Below, piece after piece: positions 1 to 5,674 of a DNA stretch of 11,612 nt. The position numbers were made by a program, and so were the translations under genes. The first letter of the stretch is position 1, and every line of letters starts with the position of its first letter. The DNA is from JAGTRP01 sp035655235 (GTDB lineage Bacteria > Pseudomonadota > Gammaproteobacteria > Burkholderiales > Rhodocyclaceae). Under the pieces are notes generated by a model. That model was not told the DNA's origin. It saw only the letters and a list, made by a program, of their open reading frames with translations, and did no database searches. Location of the stretch: contig DASRUX010000356.1 of assembly GCA_035655235.1 (NCBI GenBank), forward strand, positions 1-11,612, in the 5' to 3' direction.

Positions 1-611
1 CCGGCAGGGGCGCCTGGGCCACCAGGGCGACGTACTCCCCTCGCACCGGCGAGAAGACGCCGTAGTGGGGATGGATGCGCCCGCCCACTTCCGGGATTTC
101 TACGCCCTTCTTGCGCCACTCGTGGGCGCCGATGAGGCCGAGGACTTCCCGCAGGGAGGCGACATAGGGCTCGCTGGAGTGACCGTAGGCCTCGCTGCAT
201 GCCTGATGGACATCCGGCGCCCGGCGCAGGGGGATACGGTGGCCGGCCTCGAAGGGGATGAGCAGCATGCCCAGGGTGCGGGCCCGTTGGGACTGGGCCT
301 GGCGGTGCAGGTGGAAGGCCTCGGTGGGGGAGGCGGGGGCCTTGCGGGATTTGGATGGCTTCTTGTCCAGGCGCCGGCCCATGGCTTGGAGGAGCTGACG
401 GGCATTCTGGAAATCTCCCCGCCAGAGCAGGGCGGTTCCCTCGCAGGCAAGGCGGTAGGCGGTGTCGGCGGTGAGGGTGTCGTCTGCCACCACGACCCGT
501 TTGGGCGGCGGGTTGCCGCTTTCCGAGCGCCAGCGGGCGGTGTGGTCCTGGTTGCCCTCGCTCCAGTGGAGCTGGGCGTGCCCGTCGGCGGGGCGGGTGT
601 TTTCGGTCATG
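1..611 (-). CDS. Probable class I SAM-dependent methyltransferase, N-terminal part (cut by window edge)
   Basis: An uninterrupted reading frame of 203 codons starts at ATG 611 and runs off the left edge. The N-terminus (MTENTRPADGHAQLHWSEGN) is followed by a charged segment with an RLACEGTALLWRGDFQNARQ stretch, then a Lys/Ser/Pro linker near residues 83-93. The visible part ends with an HPHYGVFSPVRGEYVALVAQ block. From memory, that block precedes the SAM-binding Rossmann domain in a family of proteobacterial methyltransferases. The glycine-rich SAM motif itself lies outside the window, so the function is inferred from the N-terminal style alone. I see no good Shine-Dalgarno sequence before ATG 611, and the upstream 20 bases are GC-rich with a small hairpin. 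The gene lies 69 bp downstream of the cyclic-di-GMP gene on the same strand, so co-transcription is possible. The substrate is unknown. Confidence 0.6.
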
Positions 612-620
612 GGAGCGGGG

Positions 621-634
621 CCGCCGGGGCGGCG
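621..634. repeat. Small GC-rich hairpin upstream of the methyltransferase start
   Basis: GCCGCC and GGCGGC form a perfect 6-bp inverted repeat with a 2-base centre, 10 bp upstream of ATG 611. A second weak hairpin (GGCCA/TGGCC) lies just beyond it in the same 69-bp gap. No T-run follows on the minus strand, so neither looks like a canonical terminator. They could mask ribosome access or be chance in GC-rich DNA. Confidence 0.3.
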
Positions 635-680
635 CTTGTGGGCAGGCCATTGTACTGGCCCGCCCCCCGAAAACCAACGC

Positions 681-2711
681 TCAGGCGGCCTTCAAGGGCG
701 GCTCCAGGGCGAGGTTGCGGCGCAGCAGTTCGGTCATTTCGTCGGCAGGCAGGGGATGGCTGAAATGGAAGCCCTGGAAGCCGTCGCAGTCGTGGCTGCG
801 CAGGTAGCCCAGCTGCGCCTCGTTTTCCACTCCTTCGGCCACCACCCGCATGTCCAGGCCCCGGGCCATGGCGATGATGGTGGCGGCGAGGGTGCCGTTC
901 CGCTCGTTCTGGCCGATATCCTGGATGAAGGAGCGGTCGATCTTCAGGGTGTCGATGGGAAACTGCCGCAATGCGGCCAGGGACGAGTAGCCGGTGCCGA
1001 AGTCGTCCAGGGAAAGCTTCACCCCCAAGTGCTTGAGCTTGAGGAGCTGGGCGGCGGATTCGTCGCTGCGGGCCATGACCGTGCTCTCGGTTAGTTCCAG
1101 CGCCAGGCGGGCAGGTGGCAGGCCGGAGGATTGCAGGGCGTCGCCGACATGTTGCAGGAACTTGGGTTCCTGGAAATGCCCAGCCGAGAGGTTCACGGCC
1201 ATGGATACCGGCAGGCCTTCATCCTGCCAGGCCCGCGCCTGGCAGCAGGCGGTTTCCAGCACCCATGCGCTGATGGGGGCGATGATGCCGCTCTCCTCGG
1301 CCACCGGGATGAATTCGCCGGGGAGGACCAGGCCCCGCTCCGGATGCTGCCAGCGCAGCAGGGCTTCCACGCCGGTGATGCGGAGCGTCCGGACATCCAC
1401 CAGGGGCTGGTAGTGGAGGAGCAGTTCCTTCCGTTCCAGAGCATGGCGCAGGCCCGACTCCATCTCCAGCCGGCTGGCGGCCTTGGCGTTCATGGGCTTG
1501 GAGTAGAACTGGAAGCCGTGGCCCCCCAGGTTCTTGGTGGCGTACATGGCGCTGTCGGCATTCTTGGACAGCTCGCCCGCATCCTTGCCGTCGATGGGGA
1601 AGAAGGCGATGCCGATGCTGCAGGAAATGAACAGCTCCTTGCCGGCGATGTGGAAGGGCTTCTCCAGGGTCCGGACAATGTTTTCGGCGACGATGACGGC
1701 GTTGGTAGGGCGCTCCAGGTGGGGGAGGATGACGGTGAATTCGTCGCCCCCCAGACGGGCCAGGGTGTCCTCCAGGCGCAGGCAGCCCTTGAGGCGCTTG
1801 GCCACGGCGACGAGCAGTTCGTCGCCGACGTGGTGGCCGAGGGTGTCGTTGATGTGCTTGAAGCGGTCCAGGTCCAGGAAGAACAGGCCGACCACATTGT
1901 TTTCCCGGTGGGCGTGGGCGAGTACCTGGGTGAGCCGATCCTGATACAGAGCCCGGTTGGGTAGGCCGGTGAGGGCGTCGTGGGTGGCCTGGTGGGCCAG
2001 TTGGGCCTCGTAGGCCAGGCGTTCGCCGATGTCCTGGACGAAGAGGGTGAAGCAGCGGGAATCGAGGACGGTGGCTTCGCTCACCGACAGCATGAGATGG
2101 CATTTCTTGCCGGAGCGGCGCCGGCCGACGAATTCGGCGCAGGAGCAGGTGCCCGGCTCGCCGCCGGGACGGTAGAACTTGGCCGCTTCCCCGGCCCCCA
2201 GGAATTGGTCGAAGGCCATGCCCACGGCGATCTCGGCGGGGCAGTCGAAAAGTACTTCTGCCGCCCGGTTGAAGCTCTCGATGCGGCCCTGGGCATCGAC
2301 GGTCACGATGCCTTCGGCGGCGCTCTCCAGCACCGCCCGCTGGCGGGCTTCCCGGTAGGCCAGGTCCCGCTGGCGGTCGACCAGGGCATGGCGCATCCGG
2401 TCCAGGTCGGCGGCCAGGGCGGAAATGTCGGAGATGCGGGTATCCACCGCCAGGGGTTCGTCGATGTCACCGCCAGCGATGCGGCGGCAGGCCGTCTGCA
2501 GGTGGTGCAGGGCGGCGGCGGCACGGCTGCCAGCGGCGGCGAGGACGACGAAGGCAGCAAGCAGGGTGATGCCGACCAGGAGGGCGGCAAGCCGGGTGTC
2601 TTCCCCGAGAGCGATCACCAGCGGCGGCAGGAGCGCGGCAGGGATCAGCAGTCCGCCGATCAGGAGGTGTCCTGAACGGCTTTGGGAAAGGACTTTCAGG
2701 TGGGACAGCAT
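681..2711 (-). CDS. Membrane-bound PAS-GGDEF-EAL cyclic-di-GMP synthase/phosphodiesterase
   Basis: The protein is 676 aa. Two hydrophobic helices (about residues 15-35 and 40-60) anchor it in the inner membrane. A HAMP-like linker (about 60-115), a PAS domain (about 122-230), GGDEF (about 240-400) and EAL (about 415-670) follow. The cyclase motif GGDEF is intact at 321-325, and the inhibitory-site RxxD (RLED, 312-315) sits five residues before it. The EAL domain keeps E449-A-L, an NLS motif near 507, ELTES near 539, DDFGTGYSS at 569-577, KID near 590, AEGVE and QGF. Both opposing activities are therefore plausible, with the PAS domain setting the balance. The PAS region holds five cysteines (about 157, 189, 191, 204, 220). 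ATG 2711 is chosen because GGAG lies eight bases upstream. An in-frame ATG at 2762 would add 17 residues but has no good ribosome-binding site. The ligand is unknown. Confidence 0.93.
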   Translation of the reverse strand: MLSHLKVLSQSRSGHLLIGGLLIPAALLPPLVIALGEDTRLAALLVGITLLAAFVVLAAAGSRAAAALHHLQTACRRIAGGDIDEPLAVDTRISDISALAADLDRMRHALVDRQRDLAYREARQRAVLESAAEGIVTVDAQGRIESFNRAAEVLFDCPAEIAVGMAFDQFLGAGEAAKFYRPGGEPGTCSCAEFVGRRRSGKKCHLMLSVSEATVLDSRCFTLFVQDIGERLAYEAQLAHQATHDALTGLPNRALYQDRLTQVLAHAHRENNVVGLFFLDLDRFKHINDTLGHHVGDELLVAVAKRLKGCLRLEDTLARLGGDEFTVILPHLERPTNAVIVAENIVRTLEKPFHIAGKELFISCSIGIAFFPIDGKDAGELSKNADSAMYATKNLGGHGFQFYSKPMNAKAASRLEMESGLRHALERKELLLHYQPLVDVRTLRITGVEALLRWQHPERGLVLPGEFIPVAEESGIIAPISAWVLETACCQARAWQDEGLPVSMAVNLSAGHFQEPKFLQHVGDALQSSGLPPARLALELTESTVMARSDESAAQLLKLKHLGVKLSLDDFGTGYSSLAALRQFPIDTLKIDRSFIQDIGQNERNGTLAATIIAMARGLDMRVVAEGVENEAQLGYLRSHDCDGFQGFHFSHPLPADEMTELLRRNLALEPPLKAA

Positions 2712-2791
2712 GCAAGGATCTCCGGGGTGAAGATGCAGTTCGGGCGATCTGCATTCAAGCATCCGGCGCCAGCCCCGGTAAGGCGGCGGAA

Positions 2792-2821
2792 TATGTAAGC
2801 TTCAGGTATGACAGCGTTCAA
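2792..2821 (-). promoter_or_regulatory. Weak candidate promoter for the cyclic-di-GMP gene
   Basis: On the minus strand TTGAAC (2816-2821) is followed after 18 bases by TACATA (2792-2797). The -35 matches consensus at four positions, but the -10 is poor. It lies in the right place, about 80 bp before ATG 2711, within the 177-bp gap that otherwise holds only a palindrome. Confidence 0.2.
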
Positions 2822-2858
2822 TCCCATGACACCGGAGGGGGCATGGGCATTGGGCTTA

Positions 2859-2873
2859 CAGGGGATACCCCTG
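2859..2873. repeat. Palindrome CAGGGGATACCCCTG
   Basis: This is a perfect 6-3-6 inverted repeat, about 150 bp upstream of the cyclic-di-GMP gene start and 16 bp from the terminator of the neighbouring gene. It could be an operator or part of a transcript end. I do not recognise it as a known regulator site. Confidence 0.35.
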
Positions 2874-2888
2874 GGGTCCGGACAATGA

Positions 2889-2914
2889 AAGGCCCGACCT
2901 GAGAGTCGGGCCTT
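2889..2914 (-). terminator. Hairpin terminator after the 92-aa unknown gene
   Basis: AAGGCCCGAC and GTCGGGCCTT form a perfect 10-bp stem with a 6-base loop. Read on the minus strand, the stem closes with TT followed by TCATTG, a short imperfect T-tract. It starts 38 bp after the stop of the 92-aa gene (TAA at 2952-2954), which fits intrinsic termination of that gene and insulation of the downstream cyclic-di-GMP gene. Confidence 0.75.
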
Positions 2915-2951
2915 GCCAGCGGATGGGCTGGCTATTCCTCTGGAAAGAGGT

Positions 2952-3230
2952 TTAGGCACCCATCATCGATGCCGGCAACGGGTGGGTCCGCTGCAGATGC
3001 TGGTAAGTGTTCTCCAGCTCCTTGACCCGTTGGAACCGGCCGAGTTTTACGGCATGTTCCATGTTCTCCGCGATCATGGTGTGGAGTCTCCACACCCCTT
3101 CGGGAGAACTCAGCAGCGATTCACCCATCTCGGCCGCAATGACGAGTGGAATATGCTCATGCTCCGCGATGGCTTCGATTTCGCCAGCGTCGAGATCGCA
3201 GTAGTCGAGCAGGTCTTGCATTGCCAACAT
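2952..3230 (-). CDS. Conserved-looking small protein of unknown function (92 aa)
   Basis: The start ATG 3230 is set by a strong ribosome-binding site (GGAGGA with a short GCG spacer). An upstream in-frame ATG at 3275 would add 15 residues and lacks such a site. The product is acidic and appears all-helical, with no signal peptide or membrane helix. A segment rich in Glu, His and Ile (AGEIEAIAEHEHIPLVIAAE, about residues 15-34) resembles, from memory, an uncharacterised small family in beta- and gammaproteobacteria. Two His (about 23 and 25) sit in an EHEH motif that could bind metal, but this is speculation. The gene appears to be transcribed alone: a good terminator lies downstream and a 158-bp gap separates it from the gene upstream. 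I cannot assign a function. Confidence 0.75.
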   Translation of the reverse strand: MLAMQDLLDYCDLDAGEIEAIAEHEHIPLVIAAEMGESLLSSPEGVWRLHTMIAENMEHAVKLGRFQRVKELENTYQHLQRTHPLPASMMGA

Positions 3231-3331
3231 CGCTTCCTCCTTAAGTGCGGAATGGTTCGACCAACCTACCCCCATGGCCGCGCCAAGAGGACTTCATCCA
3301 GGTCCGGCAAGCAACCTCACCAGCCCCGAAT

Positions 3332-3365
3332 ATTATCTTTCTAGCCGGTACATCCCATTATTCAA
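3332..3365 (-). promoter_or_regulatory. AT-rich candidate promoter for the 92-aa unknown gene
   Basis: Within the 158-bp gap, the minus strand carries TTGAAT (3360-3365) followed after 16 bases by TAGAAA (3338-3343). GATAAT (3332-3337) lies just beyond it. Each hexamer matches consensus only partly. This is the AT-richest spot between the two genes and would leave a leader of about 100 bases. The rest of the gap holds nothing I can name. Confidence 0.3.
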
Positions 3366-3388
3366 GGGGCGTGTTCGAGGCGGTGCGC

Positions 3389-4159
3389 CTAGATGGACAG
3401 CCTGCCCTCGGGGCGGGATTCGTCCAGCCGGGCGAGGGTGGACAACAGGTCGAGGCCGGAGGTTTCCCGCAGGGCGAGGGCACGCTCCCGCATCTCCTCG
3501 ATGGACAGATCGACGGGTTCCCCGTCGGCCCCGAAGATGGCGATGTTGCCGCTGTCGCAGGGCGGGAAAGCGACGGCCCGGCCGCCGAAGGCTTCCTGGA
3601 TGCGCTCGATGCTCCCTCTGGCGCCGCGGTTGCGGCCGAGGAGATTCGCCCCCAGGATGCCCGTCCCGCTCAGCCGGGCCCGGCAGGCCTGGTAGAAGGG
3701 CGGGGTGTCGAGGACGCCCGCATTGCCCTCCGCATCGAAGCCGTCGCACAGGATCAGGTCGTAGCTGTCGCCGCCCTGGAGCATGAATTCGGCGCCGTCG
3801 CCGATGACCACCCGCAGCCGGCGGGGATCGTCGGGCAGATTGAAATACTGGCGGGCGACGAACTCGATCTGGGGATTGATCTCGACGACGGTGATCCGGC
3901 AATCCGGCAGGTGGCGGTAGATGAACTTGGCCAGGGAACCGGCGCCCAGCCCCACCAGCAGGGCCCGGCGCGGCCAGTTGCTACTGGGGCGCAGGAGCAG
4001 GGCCGCCATCATTTCCCGGGTGTAGGCCAGCTCCAGGGCCCAGGGGCGGGCGATGCGCATGGCGCCCTGGACGTAGTCGCTGCCGAGGTGCAGGAAGCGC
4101 ACCCCCGCCTTTTCGCTGATATCGACGGAGTGGGAGTGGCTACGGGGTCTGGAACGCAT
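3389..4159 (-). CDS. Spermidine-synthase-like SAM-binding protein (256 aa), substrate uncertain
   Basis: The fold is that of SpeE-type methyltransferase-like enzymes. It has a GLGAG nucleotide loop (about 70-74), an acidic end of strand two (VVE, E93) that should hold the SAM-type ribose, GDGAEF (120-125) and YDLILCDGFD (133-142). The last motif matches the DS-x-D region of spermidine synthases. The N-terminal beta domain is short: only about 25 residues precede the VQGAM block. The usual YHEM motif is YTREM here. Real polyamine synthesis is therefore doubtful, and many proteins annotated this way are uncharacterised. ATG 4159 is chosen because family similarity begins at about residue 11 and a TATAAT box lies seven bases upstream. 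Starts at 4168 or 4189 are possible. No Shine-Dalgarno sequence is visible before any of them. The gene is divergent from bfd. Confidence 0.8.
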   Translation of the reverse strand: MRSRPRSHSHSVDISEKAGVRFLHLGSDYVQGAMRIARPWALELAYTREMMAALLLRPSSNWPRRALLVGLGAGSLAKFIYRHLPDCRITVVEINPQIEFVARQYFNLPDDPRRLRVVIGDGAEFMLQGGDSYDLILCDGFDAEGNAGVLDTPPFYQACRARLSGTGILGANLLGRNRGARGSIERIQEAFGGRAVAFPPCDSGNIAIFGADGEPVDLSIEEMRERALALRETSGLDLLSTLARLDESRPEGRLSI

Positions 4160-4166
4160 GGCCGGC

Positions 4167-4172
4167 ATTATA
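4167..4172 (-). promoter_or_regulatory. Perfect -10 box (TATAAT) immediately before the spermidine-synthase-like gene
   Basis: TATAAT on the minus strand ends seven bases before ATG 4159, so transcription would begin at or next to that start codon. The matching -35 position (TTTTAG) is poor. If real, the mRNA would be leaderless or nearly so, in line with the missing ribosome-binding site. Confidence 0.4.
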
Positions 4173-4182
4173 GCGGCGCCGT

Positions 4183-4211
4183 TTGACACCTAAAATTCGC
4201 TGTGGTGAAAT
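4183..4211 (+). promoter_or_regulatory. Sigma70-type promoter of bfd-bfr
   Basis: A perfect TTGACA (4183-4188) is followed by a 17-bp spacer and TGAAAT (4206-4211), a four-of-six match to TATAAT. Transcription would start near 4218, leaving a leader of about 60 bases before bfd. The promoter sits back to back with the TATAAT box of the divergent gene, and the Fur-like site begins at its last -10 base. Confidence 0.65.
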
Positions 4212-4225
4212 GAGAACCGTTATCA
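4211..4225. promoter_or_regulatory. Fur-box-like operator over the bfd-bfr start region
   Basis: TGAGAACCGTTATCA matches the 7-1-7 Fur pattern (TGATAAT-N-ATTATCA) at all but three non-central positions. It overlaps a second perfect dyad, CGTTAT-CA-ATAACG (4218-4231), so more than one dimer could bind. It covers the end of the -10 and the predicted transcription start, a position where iron-loaded Fur would block RNA polymerase. The prediction is iron-repressed bfd-bfr. Confidence 0.65.
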
Positions 4226-4276
4226 ATAACGATTGTCTTAATCAGGCGATCGATTTTCCGGAGTCGAGGTCAAATC

Positions 4277-4495
4277 ATGTACGTTTGCGTATGCAAGGCT
4301 GTGACGGAGCGGCAGGTGAAGCAGGCAGTCAATGAGGGTGCCGACACCATGCGCGATCTCAATCACCACCTTGGCGTGGCCAGCGAATGCGGCCGCTGCG
4401 CAAAATGTGCGCTGGCTTGCCTGCGGGAGCATCAAGCGGCCCAGGGGCTGGTCCAGCAGGACAGCGTATTCGACCTGATTCCGGAGGCGGCATGA
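4277..4495 (+). CDS. bfd: Bacterioferritin-associated ferredoxin Bfd
   Basis: The 72-aa protein begins MYVCVCKAVTERQVKQAV and has the [2Fe-2S] ligands C4, C6, C38 and C41 (C-x-C and C-x2-C), the same spacing as in characterised Bfd proteins. A further Cys follows at 44. Bfd docks on bacterioferritin and passes electrons, normally from the reductase Fpr, through the haem to reduce stored Fe(III) and release Fe(II). The length is typical (about 64-73 aa), with a few extra C-terminal residues. A ribosome-binding site (GAGGT, six-base spacer) precedes ATG 4277. Its stop overlaps the start of bfr (ATGA at 4492-4495), which suggests translational coupling and matched amounts of the two partners. 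The Fur-like site upstream implies higher expression when iron is scarce. Confidence 0.95.
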   Translation: MYVCVCKAVTERQVKQAVNEGADTMRDLNHHLGVASECGRCAKCALACLREHQAAQGLVQQDSVFDLIPEAA

Positions 4496-4968
4496 AAGGT
4501 GATCCCAAAGTACTGCAATTCCTCAACCGGCAACTGACCCACGAGCTGACCGCCATCAACCAGTACTTCCTGCACGCCCGGATGTACAAGCATTGGGGCT
4601 TCTCCCGGCTGGGCAAGCACGAATACGAAGAATCCATCGAGGAGATGAAGCACGCCGATCACCTGATCGAGCGCATCCTGTTCCTCGACGGCCTCCCCAA
4701 TCTCCAGAATCTCGACAAGCTCCTCATCGGCGAGAATGTGCCCGAGTGCCTGGAGTGCGACCTCAAGCTCGAATACGGCGCCCGCACCGATCTCATCGGA
4801 GCCATCGCCTACTGCGAGTCGGTCAAGGACTACGTTTCCCGGGAACTGCTGGAAGACATCCTCGAAGACACCGAGGAACACATCGATTACCTGGAAACCC
4901 AGATCGGCCTGGTGGGCGACGTGGGGGTCCAGAACTACCTGCAATCCCAGATGGACGCGGGTTCCTGA
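4492..4968 (+). CDS. bfr: Bacterioferritin
   Basis: The 158-aa protein has the four-helix ferritin pattern and typical Bfr length, and should form a 24-subunit haem-containing iron-storage shell in the cytoplasm. Visible ferroxidase ligands are E18, E51, H54, E94 and H130. M52, the axial ligand of the intersubunit haem, is present. The sixth ferroxidase ligand, Glu127 in E. coli numbering, is Thr here (the sequence reads D-T-E-E-H-I-D), with Glu at 128 and 129. Similar D-T-E-E-H endings occur, as I remember, in other betaproteobacterial Bfr proteins. The site may therefore use a neighbouring Glu, or the subunit may have lower ferroxidase activity. ATG 4492 overlaps the bfd stop, with GGAGG just upstream (4482-4486). 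The gene ends in a convergent hairpin. Confidence 0.95.
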   Translation: MKGDPKVLQFLNRQLTHELTAINQYFLHARMYKHWGFSRLGKHEYEESIEEMKHADHLIERILFLDGLPNLQNLDKLLIGENVPECLECDLKLEYGARTDLIGAIAYCESVKDYVSRELLEDILEDTEEHIDYLETQIGLVGDVGVQNYLQSQMDAGS

Positions 4969-4993
4969 TCCGCCGGGGGCGGGGCGGGTCAGG
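4964..4993. terminator. Convergent hairpin containing the stop codons of bfr and the Crp/Fnr gene
   Basis: CCTGATCCGCC (4964-4974) and GGCGGGTCAGG (4983-4993) form an 11-bp stem with one mismatch (a G-U pair in plus-strand RNA) and an 8-base GC-rich loop. The bfr stop (4966-4968) lies in one arm and the opposing gene's stop (4989-4991) in the other. No T-run follows on either strand, so it is a likely stabilising or bidirectional end, not a textbook intrinsic terminator. Confidence 0.5.
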
Positions 4994-5645
4994 CCTTGCC
5001 GATCAGCCCCGCCAGCCCGGCCGCGTTCCGCACCAGCGTTTTGCCACGCCGGGTCTCCACGTAGCCGGAAGCCACCAGTCCGCCCAGCAGGCGGGCCACC
5101 ACCTCCCGGGTGGTGCCCAGATGCTGGGCCATCTGCTGCTGGGTCATGCACAGCTCCCCCGCCGCCGAGGCGCGGACCAGCAGGAGGTTGGCAAGGCGCT
5201 GCTCCAGCTTGTAGGAATGCACCTGCTCCAACTCCGCCATCAGGCGGAAGACCAGGGTGGAGAGGGCGCGTACCGTCATGTCCTGGATGGCCGGTTCCCG
5301 GGCGAACAGCTCCCGGAACAGGAGGCCGGAGATGAGGGCGACGGTGGTCTCCGCCTCCGCCTGGACCCAGGCTGGGTAGAGGAGATCGTTGAACAGGCTG
5401 TTGAGGGCGAAGACGCAGGTTTCCCCCGGATCGATGAAATAGAGGGTCGCCTCGGTGCCGTCCGGGGCCAGGGAATAGACCCGCAGCCGTCCCCGCACCA
5501 CGAAGTAGGCCCCGGAAATCCGCTGCCCCTTGTGCAGGATGGGCGCGGCGGGCGGGCATTCCTTGCTGACCAGGCCGCGCCGCAGGAGCGTCCGCCCGGC
5601 TTCGCTCAAGTGGCAAAAGGGGCTGAAATTCTCCAGGTTGAGCAT
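4989..5645 (-). CDS. Crp/Fnr-family transcriptional regulator
   Basis: The protein is 218 aa, the usual length for the family. A cyclic-nucleotide-binding-like beta roll occupies about residues 10-110, with the HKGQRISGAYFVVRGRLRVY block at 38-57. A long dimer helix spans about 118-150. A winged helix-turn-helix follows, with recognition motif TTREVVARLL at 178-187. Cysteines at 11, 30, 77 and 166 do not match the four-Cys cluster pattern of oxygen-sensing FNR, so it is not a canonical Fnr. An effector such as haem-bound gas, peroxide stress or a nucleotide is possible but not visible. ATG 5645 is chosen for its GGGAG with eight-base spacing. A GTG at 5678 overlaps the peroxidase stop (GTGA) and would add 11 residues. 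It lies 29 bp after the peroxidase gene, so the two are almost surely one operon. Confidence 0.9.
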   Translation of the reverse strand: MLNLENFSPFCHLSEAGRTLLRRGLVSKECPPAAPILHKGQRISGAYFVVRGRLRVYSLAPDGTEATLYFIDPGETCVFALNSLFNDLLYPAWVQAEAETTVALISGLLFRELFAREPAIQDMTVRALSTLVFRLMAELEQVHSYKLEQRLANLLLVRASAAGELCMTQQQMAQHLGTTREVVARLLGGLVASGYVETRRGKTLVRNAAGLAGLIGKA

Positions 5646-5674
5646 GGCGACGTCTCCCGTCAGGCAGGCGGAAA

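Noticed and set aside
1131..1964. A 277-codon plus-strand frame opposite the GGDEF-EAL gene
   Set aside because: Antisense shadow of codons with strong third-position GC; no domain or ribosome-binding site, and the minus-strand protein is fully recognisable.
2712..2762. ATG 2762 as start of the cyclic-di-GMP gene
   Set aside because: No ribosome-binding site, and the extra 17 residues are unlike an N-terminus before a membrane helix. ATG 2711 has GGAG at good spacing.
3245..4186. A 313-codon plus-strand frame opposite the spermidine-synthase-like gene
   Set aside because: Antisense shadow without recognisable motifs; the minus-strand protein has clear SAM-fold motifs.
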